The notes below the pieces were generated by a model, which was given only the letters and a program-made list of their open reading frames with translations, was not told the DNA's origin and did no database searches. A program made the translations under genes and the position numbers. A DNA stretch of 64,000 nt, taken from contig CAJQUW010005339.1 in NCBI GenBank assembly GCA_907163375.1, positions 62,001 through 126,000 of the forward strand. Reading direction: 5' to 3'. Positions 19,915-32,157 of this stretch are shown one piece after another; the stretch's first letter is position 1, and every line of letters starts with the position of its first letter. Source of the DNA: Prostheceraeus crozeri (taxonomy: Eukaryota > Platyhelminthes > Polycladida > Euryleptidae).

Positions 19915-20760
19915 ATGGCAACATCATCTCTCACATCAGCAGCTGAATATTCAACATCAACAATTATTTCTACGCAACCATCATTTTCATACAAGACGAT
20001 TGGATTCTGTGGTAAGTGTAACATGGTAGTGAAAGAAATTGATATTTCGCTGAAATTTGAGAAATGCAGCTTCATTTTCCATACTCATTGCACTTTACCT
20101 CCTAATTTCGAACTGCTGAAATACTTCAAGCATTATAAAAGGAAGTACTGCTGCAAAACTGTATAAAAAGTTTGTATCCTTCAGAACTGGATATTTTTTC
20201 ACAATCCTCCCAAACCATGACAAAAAAACATGTGACACACACAACAGAAACACGGAACACGCAAGCCGACACAAGCAAACAAAGAACTCGAAAAAGAAAG
20301 AAGACAGCAAGCCGAAAAAAGAGATCTCATGCAAGCGATAAACACATTCCAAAACGAAATGAAAGAACAAGATGAACAAATTTGAACTTTGAAAGCGGAA
20401 CAGCAGAATATTAATCGAAAAGACGAAGAAATTAGATCACTAATACAAGAATTAAAAGAAAAAGAAAGTGAACTACTACGCAAAGACCAAGAAATCGAAC
20501 AATTAAAGATAAATGCAAGAAAACAGGAAAGTTGCATTTTCCTTTTGAATGATGGAAGCAGCGATGGTGAAAGTTTTCATGAAATATTGAAGAAAATCAA
20601 AATCTTGGAGAGAGAAATAAAGAAAAATTGTGAATTTATATGACAGCAACAGCAGCGAGAGCTTCAACAGGATGATCAACATGAAGATGCTCAACACCAA
20701 ATGCTCAACACCATCATCAGCAGCCATCACAACAGCAATCACAAAGATTGTGGTAACAAG
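19915..20760 (+). pseudogene. LINE C ORF1 (zinc finger and coiled coil)
   Basis: From the ATG at 19915, a cysteine-rich segment (CGKCNMVV...FHTHC...CC) resembles a PHD-like zinc module. After frame changes, a long E/K/Q-rich coiled coil follows (20250-20640). A gag-like knuckle CFHCDKRGHH, lacking its final cysteine, appears near 20790. This fits a nucleic-acid-binding LINE ORF1, broken by several frameshifts. Confidence 0.55.
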
Positions 20761-21272
20761 AAGTTCGCAGCAACAGAGTAATAACCTGTTTTCACTGTGA
20801 CAAAAGGGGTCATCACATCAGACATAGTTATCACGCGCCATGGAATCGACGACAAAGATATGCCAGCTACAATCACAACAACCAAAGCAAAAGCATAAAT
20901 ACCCAAAGAAGAAATTGATATCAGAACAACAACAGAAGAAGATATGAAAATGAAAGAAGATACGAAAATGAAAAAGTGAAGAAAATAGACGATACGACTT
21001 TGAAAGAGAGAGAAGAATGCAAGATGAAGATCGATACAGAATGACAAGAATAGACGGTGCTGGTGCAAATGGACGTATGCAATATACACCAACACGCATG
21101 CTACAAGCAGGACAATGCACACCAATAAGGCCGTACGTTTAGCACACCCAGTGAAGGAGAGGACGAGGAGCAAAAATGTTATGATCCTAACAAATAGAAG
21201 ATCAGTTATATTAATGTAAACGGCTTGAATGATTGCAAGATAAACGATGCTGACATGATCAAGGAGTAGGAC

Positions 21273-22043
21273 ATGGATAATGCAGACACACTTTGCTTTA
21301 GTGAAACTCATTTAAAGGATGAAGTTGATTTTCCCATGATTAAGAATTATTCAGGTCACCATACCACTGGAAAGAAATCTACAAAAGCGGCCAGAAATAT
21401 TAAGGGCATTTCAGTATATACAAAAGACAATATGAAAAACCTTAAAATTGAAAATATCGTAAATGAAAATGGAGCAGCTATAATTAACAAGATGAAAGGT
21501 ATGAAATGTGAATACTTATCAGACTTATATTTAATAATTTGCTACAGAAGCAATAGAGAATCAAAATATAAAGATACAGATTTTTTCCTAAATATCAAAA
21601 CATATATTCTTGAATACAATATGGAAAACATTATAATCATTGGAGATTTAGATGGAAGAATCGGTTTAGAAAACGACAATGACAAGTATGGCTTCCCGAA
21701 GAGAAAATCTGAAGACATGACACTAAACATATATGGTCATGATATGCTTACTTTCTGTAATGAAACTAAGTTGATAATAGCGAACGGTAGACATGAAAAT
21801 ACAGATTGTTTAGGAAAATATACATTTTACTGTATTCAAAACGGCGTTATAAGGAAATTTACAATTGGCAATCCCGTATTATACACGGATCATTCGCAGA
21901 TAAAATTAAAACTAATATGTGAAAATGAAATAAAGCTATCGAATCCAACGCCTCTAAAAATAAAATATTTCCTTACAAATGGACAAAAGAAAATCGCTTA
22001 AAATTCGATGGAACTGAATTTGATAAACAATCTTTAGAACTAT
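21273..22043 (+). pseudogene. LINE C endonuclease domain, interrupted
   Basis: A frame with LCFSETHL (catalytic Glu box), IIIGDLDGRIG (the GDxN/D box, here GDLDG) and YTDHSQIKLKL (the SDH box, here TDH). These are AP-type LINE endonuclease motifs, with changes at usually fixed positions. The 27 kb element interrupts the frame at 22043. Confidence 0.7.
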
Positions 22044-23777
22044 GTAGCAATCCCGTCCCAAATTCAAGTCCGGTGCGGTGCAGTGATGAGTCATCGATGA
22101 GTCATCATGCTGACTCAGCCCCCCCCTCTGGAAGGAAGGTGAGGAAGTTCGCCAAGGATGTGCTGGGAGGAATGGGTCCGAGAGGAGGAAACTGGTCCCT
22201 ACCCCCCCTCTCTGGACGAAACTTCCAACTTTGGTGTTAGAGATCGTAGAAAGTCGTGCAATAGCTCATTTGAAAGCTAAGAATGAGAAAAATGCAGTGG
22301 AAAGCTCAGTTTGGCCCTATTTTCCTGGGTTTAGAGAGAAAAATGGCAGGAAAACGTCAGAGTGAGAAAAGGCAGGTTTTGGATGTCTTGAGATGAGAAA
22401 AGTCGTTTTTCGACTTAAAGGAGGTCTCAGATGGGAAAACGGAGTGCAGATTCGGACGTTTTGGTCAATTTTGGATCTAGAAACTTTTTTCCAGCTCAAT
22501 CGGAGAGAAAAAGTTCTGACCCCACCTCTGGAATGAGACTTCCAACTTTGGTGTTAGAGATCGTAGAAAGTCGTGCAATAGCTCATTTGAAAGCTAAGAA
22601 TGAGAAAAATGCAGTGGAAAGCTCAGTTTGGTCCTATTATCCTGGGTTGAGGGAGAAAAATGGCAGGAAAACGGCAGAGTTGGAAAAGTCAGGTGTTGGA
22701 TGTCTTGAGATGAGAAAAGTCGTTTTTCGACATGAAGGAGTGCTCGGATGGGAAAACGGAGTGCAGATTCGGACGTTTTGGCCAATGTTGGGTCTAGGAA
22801 CTTCTTTCCAGCTCAATCGGAGAGAAAAAGTTCTGACCCCCCCTCTGGAACGATCTTCCAACTTTGGTGTTAGAGATCGTAGAAAGTCGTGCAATAGCTC
22901 ATTTGAAAGCTGAGAGTGAGAAAAATTCAGTGGAAGACACGGCTTGTTCCTATCTGCCTTCGTATAGATGTGAGACGTCAGTGAAAATGTTAGACATCGG
23001 CGAAAAAACGACAGAGTTAGAATTTTTATGAAAATCGCTCTATCGGGTGAACGACGCCTCGGACGGGAAATCAGAGACCAGATTTGGAATCAGCGTGCAA
23101 TTCTGCATCTAGAGGGTGAGTTTCAAGTCAATCGGAGAGAAAAAGCTGAAAAGTTGGGTCTCCACATGAGATTTTTTCCTGAAAATGTTAAATTGTGGCC
23201 ACCTTTGGCGGTCAATAGCGGAGGATTGGAAGTGAATGAAGTGCTCGGATTTCTTTTACGGGCAAGACAGCACTTCGTTCTCTAGGATCCCACCTTTTCA
23301 GATGCGTGGAAGGTTTCGTTTCCAAATGAGAGCCTGTTGAAAATCGAGTTTTTGCGCATTTTCCAAGATTTTGGAACTTTTGAAAAAACGACAGCTTTTT
23401 CAGCTAGGCTTTTGGTCATCGTAGAGGGTCGAGGGATGTCTTAGATGAAAGGGGAGAGCGAGAAAACATAGCACTCAAAATTTGGAGTCAGTCGGAGCAG
23501 TAGAACCGGAGATAGACGGGTTTAAAGTTTTTGGATGATGGGTATTACGTCATCAGCTGATCGCCACAAACTATACAAGTGGAAACTCTGCTTGTGGAAA
23601 TCAGTTCTCCTCCCGACTGGGTTGGGGTAGGTGAACTCCGGAGCTCTGATGATAGCATTGGAAATCTCTGAAAACCGGGTTTCTGTCAGAAACCGACTTA
23701 GAAAATTTCATTGCTGATATCAGCTAAGGCGTCAGACTTAAAGGTTCGCCAGGAGATGGCCTTCGTCTCCAGGTCAT
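22044..23777 (+). repeat. left arm, outer part
   Basis: Inverted copy of about 47883-49112. It is longer than its partner because it holds about three copies of the 310 bp subterminal unit and a 200 bp segment (about 23345-23540) absent on the right. It ends at the Penelope insertion site, where the right arm continues directly into the match of 35883 onward. Confidence 0.8.
22226..22980 (+). repeat. subterminal tandem array, unit about 310 bp
   Basis: Three successive units start with AACTTTGGTGTTAGAGATCG (near 22227, 22540 and 22858) and carry CGGACGTTTTGG and CAATCGGAGAGAAAAAGTTC. Related units are in the right arm (48540-48940) and in element 1 (5270-5690). Subterminal arrays of this kind often bind a transposase. 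Confidence 0.8.
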
Positions 23778-24365
23778 CGAATCAAGACACGACACGTTCA
23801 AAAAAATTTGAAGGATCCAGGAAACGGAAGATGCCAAAGTTAAACAATTACCCTAGTGGAGAATCCTGTAAATAATTAGGTAATTAAAAGTCACGAACGA
23901 ATGAATATAAATTAATACTGACAACATAGAGCAACCTACTCTAGTATAGAGCAGGTACTGAAATACGTATAAAGGCAAGTCTACTCAACTGAAGACGGTA
24001 AGGGAAATAAATTAATACTCATAAACGATTTTATTTTTATCATATAAGAACTGAAATAAGAGTTCGTCATGGACCTGACGAGAAGCTAACTAAAAATAAC
24101 AAAAGGTGTAAATTAGAAACCTAAAAAACCAAAATTAAGTTTGCTATGTATGGAGTTATCAGGGAGGAACCATGTGGCTGCATGAAGCAAGGTTTCGGCC
24201 CCTAACCTCCAACCTATACCACATGGCGGGGCCAGGCCAACCATATCGAATGTACGATATGGAAGGTCTCTCCAAGCCTGAGGAAACATAGCAGAACCTA
24301 ACCGAAAATAAAATTTTTTTTATATATTAGGACAAAGGACGCACTTGAAACTAGAAGAGGTTTTC
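23778..24365 (-). other. 3' tail of the Penelope-like element
   Basis: Mostly noncoding downstream of the RT. It contains an inverted pair ATATCGAATGTACGATAT near 24244 and AT-rich simple sequence. No GIY-YIG coding is seen. Confidence 0.4.
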
Positions 24366-25584
24366 TTAGCCCAACATGCCAATGATGGATGGCATCTGGC
24401 GGGGCGAAAAACAACCAAACTTAAAAACGAGGAACCTATTCTTGGAGAAGGACTTAATGCAAGAATTAACCAGCAAATTATTCTTATAACCCCGTCCTTT
24501 AAAGATATCAAAAATGCCCTTAGCTCTTGATGTGAAGGCGGAAGCATCAGATGAAATCCTGGCGAACCTGATGAGTTGGGCAGCAAAGATGTTTAAGCCA
24601 GTGTTCAAAGGCATGTTACTCTCGGGGAAAGTATACAGCACCACTGGGAAGCTGAACTCATCAACCTTATGGTAAACCTCTGTGATGTATTGGCCACCAT
24701 CTTCGATCCTGATTTTAACATCCAAATAATTAACACATTTGTTGTTGTCTCCGCTTCTGCTAGCTAAGAGATCTACCGGGTAGATTTCAGGAAGGATCTT
24801 ATCAAAATGTTTGAAATTAAGCACACAAATGTCATCGACATACCTAGTGGTACGAGAGAGAAGTTTGGCTAAGCCAAATCTCTTACTCGCTAGGAGCCCC
24901 CTCACAAAATTAAACTCCCTGTAAGCCAAAAACAGGTCAGCTAAGAGCGAGCTGGAATTCCCACCCATAGGTATGCCTCGAATTTCCTTGAAGACAAGTC
25001 CCCCGAAAGTGACAAAAGTGTTATCCAGGATCAAACTTATTGCATTAAGGAATTGGGTTTTGGACCAGGAGTGATACCCTCTGTATTTTTTATTCGAGAA
25101 GAAGGTTCTATAATAGCCAATGCAAATAAAGCTCTTGGAACTGCTAAAAATTAACTCACATAAGTCTTTCAAGGACTCCATAACCTGGTCTAAATTAAGA
25201 TTCGTATAGAGTGTGGAGAAATCATATACTTGTAAGGAGTGGCAATTCAAACCCGACATCCTGTCAAGGAATTCCCCAGAAGAGTTAATGCTCCAGAAGG
25301 CGTTCACACCTGAATTATGCTTGATGGAAAGGCAATAACTACTAAACTTGTCCCGGACCGATTGCAAACCTTTGTTCACAAGTATGGCCAAATCTTTGGA
25401 AGTGCTGTTCCTGGCACCAGCTATGAATCTACTCTTATACGGATTTTTGTGCAATTTAGGTATCCAGAAAAGTTTAGGCAAAACCATAAACTTATCTTTA
25501 ACCGTTATGACAAAGGAATCCTTGAGGGCGGTGCAATGTTCGGCAATTATGTCATTAATGGAAGAAATTACTGGTGCGTAAGTC
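24366..25584 (-). pseudogene. Penelope-like reverse transcriptase
   Basis: Penelope-type RT motifs in order: FWIPKLHKNPYKSRFIAG, DFSTLYTNL, GIPMGGNSSSLLADLFL, RYVDDI (catalytic YVDD) and YLDVKI. This RT copies RNA at a 3' end made by the GIY-YIG nuclease and is related to telomerase RT. The N-terminal end is cut by LINE A at 25585-25589; its continuation lies at 29681-29743. The frame stops after MPSIIGMLG without a C-terminal nuclease. Confidence 0.85.
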
Positions 25585-25750
25585 TGATTAAGTAAGTAAG
25601 TAAGTAAGCGTTTTATTTCAAGTTGAATGAAAATCAAGACAGTCATATACACAAATCATATACACATTACATAGTCATATCACAAATTTTCACATACACA
25701 AGTAAAGAAGACCGAAAAATAAATGCATACAAACTGAGGTCATTTTACAT

Positions 25751-28385
25751 CTACATATCATTTAAAATATCGTTAAAGTGTACACACAGTTGCTGAAGTA
25801 AAAATGGGAAAAAAGATCTGGCATATTTTTCAGTACGGATACATGGGAAAACGAATCTGTTCGACCGTTGAGATCTTTCAGGCAGAAGGTCTCTCAAGAT
25901 GTGATTTTGGTCGTTTTCAATCTGTCTGAAAAGTTTCAAAGAATGTTGCAATCGTCTATGTATAGTATCGTCACACTTAGTACACTTTGAAACACCATCA
26001 TAAATTATACGATGTGCTCGGTTTTCAATAGTTGAAAGTATTTTACAATGCTTTTTTAGAGAACCCAACAAATGTTTCACATGCGTAGTCTAAAACAGAG
26101 CGGATAATGGTTACATATACATCATGCAATTGATTTGCAGAAATAAGTGACTTTAAACGTCTGATGATATGCAAGCGTCTGCTACACTTTATTCGCAAAT
26201 AATCTACGTGGTCGTCCCAAGTTAACTTATTATTCATACAGACTCCGAGATACTTGATGGACTTCACGTAGTTTACAGAGAAAGAAAAATTGTCTAAGGA
26301 AACAGGAGATCGAGAAACAATCATCACATTAGACTTTTTTGTATTTAGTCTCAAAAATTTTTTTGCGCACCACAATTCAACATTCTCTATTTCACGATTA
26401 ACCGTAGAGCGAATGTCATCAATATCGTTTTTTGGTAAAGGAATGATTACACCTATATCATCAGCATATTTAAGCATTACATTATTCACTGAGGTACTAT
26501 GTAAGTTACTAACATATAGGCAAAAAAGAAAAGGGGCTAAAACGGATCCTTGTGGTACTCCGCAAGTAATGCTCACAGATCGGGAATACACATCCTTTAA
26601 CTTCAGGAAAATGGTTCTATTTTCACAGAATGATTTCAACCATATAATGAGCTCGATAGGGAAATTCAAAGTCTGCAATTTCTCAAATAACACATTGTAA
26701 TTTACACAATCGAACGCCTTTGACAAATCACAGCTCATGACTGCGCAACCAAAATTCTGCCTTTCATCGATGATGCGTAATGATGTATCTAGTAACTTCA
26801 AAATGGTTGTTGTAGTCGAGGCACCTTTCCTGAAACCATGCTGTTCGAGGCCATAATTTATATAGAACATGTCTGCAAAACGATTGAGTACAATTCGTTC
26901 CAAAATCTTCGCTAGAGGAGGAAAGATCGAGATGTATCGCAGATTGTTTATATCAGGCGGTTGACTTTTAGGTATTGGGACTGTGACACTAATTTTCCAA
27001 CTCGCAGGAAAAGTCAATGTTGACAGTGAGCAATTAAATATATGTGTTAACGGTTCAGAAATAACGTCCGCCAGAAATCTATAAATTCTAGTCGGAACTG
27101 GATCAAACCCGGATGATTTTTTGAGAGGCATATTGCACAGCATTTTTCTTACTTCTGAGGCATCAATTGTAGGATACCAGCTTTCGGACGGTGCGGTATC
27201 AATGAATCGATTAAGATTATTTTTAGGGAATGGGCTTGATAATGAGTCTGCCATTTTATCAAGAAGTTGAATGATACTTCCATTTTCTTCAATTAGTGTA
27301 GTCCAATTATCTACCGTACTATTTTTGCCATCGTTCTTGTGTTTCGCTACGACTTTCCATAAACCTTGTGAGGAGCTGTTCATAATCTTGTTTGCCCAAA
27401 TTTGTTTTGCAGTTAAAATTTCTTGCTTTACTTTCATTTTCAATTCATTATATCTGTTCCAATTTCTTGTCCTATAGGCATTCCATTTCTCATTGATTAG
27501 GTATTTAGTAAATGGGGTCATCCATTCTTTGTCGTTCTGGGTTATTATCACATCAACAGAAGGGATGTAAGTATTAATGAAATATATTAGATGTTCCTGG
27601 AAATAGTGAGCTTTTGTATTAGCATTGTCTGATTTCTGTAATAGTCCCATCCAGTCAAAGTTGCATACTTGGAAAAATAAAGCATCTAGGTTCGATTGTC
27701 TGAAATCATAAAGCTTGTGAGACTGCACATTTATCTCATTAGGCTTCGAAAGATAACATTTTGAAGGATAACAAGTTAACATTAGATGATCAGAATTTCC
27801 CAGTGGGGCATTGTACTGTACGTTTTTGGCATCATATACTTGAGATATGTCATTTGAGATCAGCAGGTGGTCTAAGATAGCGTTTTGCCTAGTCGGATTG
27901 ATGATTATATCGCACATATCCATATCAGAACAAAACCTTGTCACGTCAAAAGAGTTCAAATCACCAGCCAACATTAAATGATAATGAGGCTTAGTTACAC
28001 AAAAGTCGTCAATCAACTTCACTAGATCGTTGTATATGTCATTCAGTTTTGAGGCGTTTAAACTTGGTGGGATGTACAAGCATAATAAACATAACTTGAA
28101 CGAGGAAATATCAATAATCAGATATTCAGATTCATTTGGTAAATGGTACGATTCAGAAATATTAGAGAATGAAATATTCGATCTGAGAAACACTGCAACT
28201 CCACCACCTCTTCGGCAGGATCGGTCACTCCGACATGAAGTATATCCTGGAATATTGATCAGATCTGAATTTATTAGACTGCTCAGCCAGGTTTCTGTCA
28301 CACAGATTATATCGGGAAATTTTAGAGAAGCAACAAGTTTCAGTTCGTCAATTTTTGGTAGTAAAGAACGTGCATTCAGTAACAT
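25751..28385 (-). pseudogene. LINE A ORF2: endonuclease and reverse transcriptase, one frameshift
   Basis: From the ATG at 28385: endonuclease motifs VTETWL, AGDLNSF and GNSDHLML; RT motifs SCDLSKAFDCVNY, CGVPQGSVLAPFLF and KYADDIGVI. The frame breaks near 26060 and continues in another frame (HRIIYDGVSKC, then the usual LINE C-terminal segment) to 25751. A single frameshift in otherwise open coding suggests a fairly young copy. Confidence 0.85.
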
Positions 28386-28417
28386 AACAGTAGGATATGT
28401 TGAATCCTGTAAAACCT

Positions 28418-29203
28418 TTACCGAAAATTTGCATTGGGATCTATCGTTACAACTTTGTTATTGGGGATGGTAACTTTTTCGCCAAGATCACGCCTTGCTT
28501 TCAATTCTTTTCTCAATAAAATATTTCTGTCCCTTTCCATTTTTGTATAGTCAGGATTTATGGACACTTTTGAATATTGAGGAAAGTCTTTAAGATTTCT
28601 CGCCTTTCGGAGAAGAGCAGTGCGTTTATTTTCATCAACACATTTAAATCTGAGAAGTCGAGGTTTATCAGTATCAGATTTTCGTCCAATGCGATTTGAA
28701 GATTCCACCTCAATATTATCCATTTCAAGAGCGTTACATAAATCGTTAATGGCTTCATTGTCTTGTTTTATTCTAGATTCAAGACTACCAGTATTAGGTT
28801 CAGGAAGACCGGTCACAATTAGGAAATTTCTTCTATTCAGTCTTTCCTGCAGCTCGCTAAACACATCCTCACACGAACCGTTTATGGCATTTTTCATTTG
28901 TTCATATTCATCTTGTAGCTTGTCATGTTTCTTTTGCAGATCTTCGTGCTGTTTGATGAGCATATTAAACTTTTCAGTCAGAGGACAAATATATTTTTGA
29001 AGTTGATTCTCAATAACCGCTGAAATATTATCAACATCGATGGAGTCATTCTTCTGTTTGATATTTTCTATTGTTAGGTATCTCCTGGAGCTAGATTGTG
29101 TCTTTAGATGCAACATAGCTCTGATGACATCTTTCTTCGTGATAGAAGATTTAGATAAATCATTTTCTGGCAAAGCAAGAAGTTCCTCCACTGATAGTAC
29201 CAT
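28418..29203 (-). CDS. LINE A ORF1 protein
   Basis: 261 residues from the ATG at 29203. There is a coiled coil (about residues 85-130) and then an RRM-like domain with RNFLIVTGLPEPNTG and a basic C-terminal domain (NRIGRKSDTDKPRLLRF). It resembles transposase_22-type ORF1 proteins that package LINE RNA. The stop is 32 bases before the ORF2 ATG. Confidence 0.8.
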   Translation of the reverse strand: MVLSVEELLALPENDLSKSSITKKDVIRAMLHLKTQSSSRRYLTIENIKQKNDSIDVDNISAVIENQLQKYICPLTEKFNMLIKQHEDLQKKHDKLQDEYEQMKNAINGSCEDVFSELQERLNRRNFLIVTGLPEPNTGSLESRIKQDNEAINDLCNALEMDNIEVESSNRIGRKSDTDKPRLLRFKCVDENKRTALLRKARNLKDFPQYSKVSINPDYTKMERDRNILLRKELKARRDLGEKVTIPNNKVVTIDPNANFR

Positions 29204-29249
29204 GGTAACCTGAATGTAACTACACTGCCAAAAATAATTGTCACCACAG

Positions 29250-29322
29250 GGTATCGAACCAAGAGACAAAAGTACTAATCGCTGTCCAGTCGAGGAACTA
29301 GACCACTAGACCACACAACCAA
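29250..29322 (-). promoter_or_regulatory. tRNA-like pol III promoter in the LINE A 5' region
   Basis: The minus strand shows an A-box-like TGGTCTAGTGG (29303-29313) and a perfect B-box GGTTCGATACC (29250-29260) at roughly tRNA spacing. It is not a clean tRNA: the acceptor ends do not pair well. It may be a tRNA-derived head as in SINEs, captured as LINE promoter, or a tRNA pseudogene. Confidence 0.5.
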
Positions 29323-29680
29323 CTTGAGCTAGAAAGATTGTCACTATTAAGTTAATTCAAGAAACCGTGAAATCACTTGTGTGACGTAGATAATTCAGCA
29401 GTTGGTTTTGATCGAGGCAGCAACCACAATCAACCGATGAGAATCACTCACTGAATTTTATGGTGAAAAGGAGAATTTTCGGTATATCAAGAATCCCGTA
29501 GAGCGACGAGAAAAACTGATATCATATCCAGAACAACGACAATTAGATGGTTCCAACGATGTAAAATTTTCCAAATTTGAGTGGATAATGTCAATATATG
29601 AAGCAGATAACACTATATGCACTGGCAGACGCGAGAGACACGACCGATCACTTCGACAGTTGACTGGTGTGCAAGTGATT

Positions 29681-29743
29681 ACCAACAGCATTGAAACTAC
29701 TAAGGTCAAAGCCTAGTTCGTTCAAGAGGACAATGAGGTAATA
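29681..29743 (-). pseudogene. Penelope-like element, short coding piece between Tc1 and LINE A
   Basis: Reads LNELGFDLSS in the frame that follows the linker segment beyond the Tc1 element, matching the usual Penelope sequence after the CRKYY box. Confidence 0.7.
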
Positions 29744-31258
29744 CAGTCCGTTTCATAAAAAGTGGATCATCCTAAAATTTGACTAAATAAAACATAAGTA
29801 TGATACAGAAAGCATTTTTCATGTTATTTCATGTCCCTAATATATGTAAATGTCCTGATATAATCTGATAAGCTATGATACAGTAACGGTTCTTAAGAAG
29901 CTAATATTTTGTGGCCCTACCCTTATTGTCAATGACATTACCAATTCGTCTAGGCATTGATTCGATGATATCGTTGATTTTTGACTGATCTAACTTTCTC
30001 CACTCTCTTTTTAACAGTGACGAAGTTGTGATACGCCATCTGTAGGTAGCAGTGAACGACGAACGTTACGTTTTAGAATACTCCATACATTTTCTATGGG
30101 ATTCAGATCAGGAGAACGAGCTGGCCAAGATAATGTCCTAAGCCCTAATTGAGACTTGCATAAGTTGACTCTACTACTCCTGTGACACGTAGCATTATCA
30201 TCCATAAATAACCAAGTCAATGGATCACCAAGTTGATCTGTCATTTGGCCAATGTTCATTCGTAAAACATTCACATAGCGTTCAGAATTCATGGTTCCTT
30301 GCTGTATGTGAAGTTCAGAGCGGCCATTGGTCCAAATGCCAGCCCAAATCAGTAGAGTCGCACCACCTTGTACCCGGGACGATGTAAATGTCTCGGAATT
30401 TCCTGATCAGATTTTATCCATAATCTCAATCGACCATCACTATCCTTCAGACGGACTCAATAAGTCTTCTACGAATAGTGGACTTAGAAATAGACGAGAC
30501 TAGTGCAGCCATCTCAGTTAACGAGAGACTTGGATCAACTTTAACAAATCTCAAAATTAGGCGGTCTATACGTTTGGATGTTTTGCGCGGACGGCCAGAG
30601 CCCTCTTTACGACAGAGTCGAAAATCATCATTATGCCATCGATGCACATTTGTGTAAGGGACATTTAGTCGCTTGCTTGTAGCTCGCAAAGAAGACCCTA
30701 GTTCTAGCAAGGCTGACACTTTGCCTTTTGTGAATGCGATCTCGCTATTGTTCATTTGTGCTTTGTATTGTTTTCAACCGGTAAGAGATAGATTTCTAGC
30801 TGAAAGCAATCAGGAGTGCTGCCAACACCACCGCAACGAAGTCAGGAAGCTATGGAACATGAAGTCCAGTTAATCACATGTAGCAGTTACATTATTGTTG
30901 ATGAATAATGGTGCTATACTGGCTCTGATTGACCGATTTTCTTTATTTTTGTTTTGCTTGATAGCTTTTGGCTTGTAGAACAACATATAACATAACAAAG
31001 GAAACAAACGTAATTTTTTAAGAGTGAGGTATGATTTTATGTAACATTGCTAAATGAAGATCAAATTATCTACTACTTTTTTATCTATAACAGGAAAACA
31101 ACTCAATATTCATGCTTGAAATTTCCAACAATGATATTAGTAAGCACAACTGACATATCTTCCAAATTTCAGAGAAATTCGTTCAAGTTTGGCGGAGTTA
31201 GACAAAGTTGAAGTTAAGGCGATGTTTAAGGGTGATCCATTTTTTATGAAACAATTTG
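29744..31258 (-). mobile_element. Tc1/mariner-type transposon
   Basis: 1515 bp with about 29 bp inverted ends (both containing GTTTCATAAAAARTGGATCA) and TA duplications at 29742-29743 and 31259-31260. The transposase is in two broken frames. It is inserted in the Penelope linker within its CRKY box. Confidence 0.9.
30011..30755 (-). pseudogene. Tc1-type transposase, broken
   Basis: The N-terminal frame (30447-30755) has a helix-turn-helix DNA-binding region with GSGRPRKTSKR, the GRPR-like hook between the two HTH units. After frame damage, the C-terminal frame (30011-30292) has FMDDNATCH (second catalytic Asp) and SPDLNPIENVW (catalytic Glu), as in DD34E Tc1 enzymes. The first catalytic Asp region is degraded, so it should be inactive. 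Confidence 0.85.
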
Positions 31259-32137
31259 TACTTCCTACACACAATGACAAAATTGTTGGCGGCCTTATCC
31301 GCCGGAGTAATGACGTAATTCTTCTGAAAGTTTGAGATGAAGTTTTTACACTCCTTAGATCTTAGTATCTCGTGCGAATGCAAAGATGGAAAGCTAGAAC
31401 TTAGGAAAGAAATGCGATTTTTAATTATCTTAAGGACAGCTTCCGACCAATCCTGGAAGTCAGAATTCTTAAGGGCGTATTTTCTGCAAGACTTTTCAAT
31501 AAAAGCAACTAATGCATTTTTAACACTGACTCTAACAAAATCCCAAGACTTGTGAATAGGCTCTCTATAATTGGTTCCCTTAGCCATCAAATCCCTAAGT
31601 TTAGGGTTGGATATAATATTCAAGTCACCAGTAACCACGTGTGAAGCGGGCTTGTAGCAGAAGATAGAATCAGAACAAAGACAAGGCTTGCTAATAAATT
31701 CTCTGATTTCATCAATAGAAGCATTCTTCAAGATCTGGTTGTAATTGAAGAGCTTCCGACCAATAGGGGTGGTGTATTTGAAGAAAACCTGTAGTGGACA
31801 TTTACAACGAATTGGATTAGGCAACATACTGTTAACATGTGAATCGGCGAAAATTGAAGAAACTTTTAAGAGATCTACTTCTTTGCACTCAAAAGGGATA
31901 ATAATAACTTCCCTTTCGACCTTATCAACGGAATCTTCGACTTTTAAGAATCTCGAACAGAAGGATTCGACTAGATACGAGCAGGTACCCGGCTTGCTAA
32001 GAGTAAAAGCAAGAAGTTGTTTCAGTGTGGTACGACTAAGAGATTTCAAAGTGATGTAAAATTCGAAAAACATGTTGGAAAAACAAAGGCTATTAATTTT
32101 ATCGTAGAGAGACTCCAAGCATTTAGTCAAGACATTT
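31259..32137 (-). pseudogene. Penelope-like element, linker region between nuclease and RT
   Basis: The frame contains CLCSDSIFCYKPASHVVTGD, a cysteine-rich motif, then GTNYREP and YVITPADKAANNFVIVCRKY, typical of the region before the RT in Penelope-like proteins. LINE B cuts its upstream end and Tc1 its downstream end. Confidence 0.75.
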
Positions 32138-32157
32138 CTCTTATTACTGTGAATCCC

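Larger units (their letters stand above)
19838..22043 (+). mobile_element. LINE C, 5' part (ORF1 and endonuclease)
   Basis: It starts with an 80 bp sequence that recurs at the 3' end of the same LINE (51229-51316). ORF1 follows, then an AP-type endonuclease cut off at 22043 by the 27 kb element. The RT half resumes at 49113. With one copy of the candidate duplication CTAT removed, the frame reads across the junction. Codon use is strongly A-rich, unlike LINEs A, B and D. Confidence 0.75.
25590..29675 (-). mobile_element. LINE A, CR1/Jockey-type, full-length
   Basis: Flanked by the 5 bp duplication TGATT (25585-25589 and 29676-29680), with a TTAC-repeat 3' tail on the minus strand. It has ORF1 (28418-29203), ORF2 (26043-28385, then a frameshift into 25751-26080) and a 5' region with a tRNA-like pol III promoter. 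It split the Penelope RT. Confidence 0.85.

Noticed and set aside
20095-21311. Long minus-strand frames rich in Phe, Leu, Ile and Ser across LINE C
   Set aside because: They are antisense shadows of the K/E/Q-rich coiled coil and A-rich coding of LINE C.
22431-23285. Plus-strand frames of 85-160 codons in the left arm, with similar ones at 48131-49047 and 5248-5975
   Set aside because: They are conserved because the terminal repeat is conserved as DNA. Frames are open on both strands and differ in length between copies, so they are not convincing genes.
24200-24300. Possible second GIY-YIG nuclease after the Penelope RT
   Set aside because: No GIY-YIG motifs in any minus-strand frame; the region is noncoding with a short palindrome.
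29250-29330. True tRNA gene
   Set aside because: A- and B-boxes are good, but the acceptor and anticodon stems do not form well; reported as tRNA-like only.
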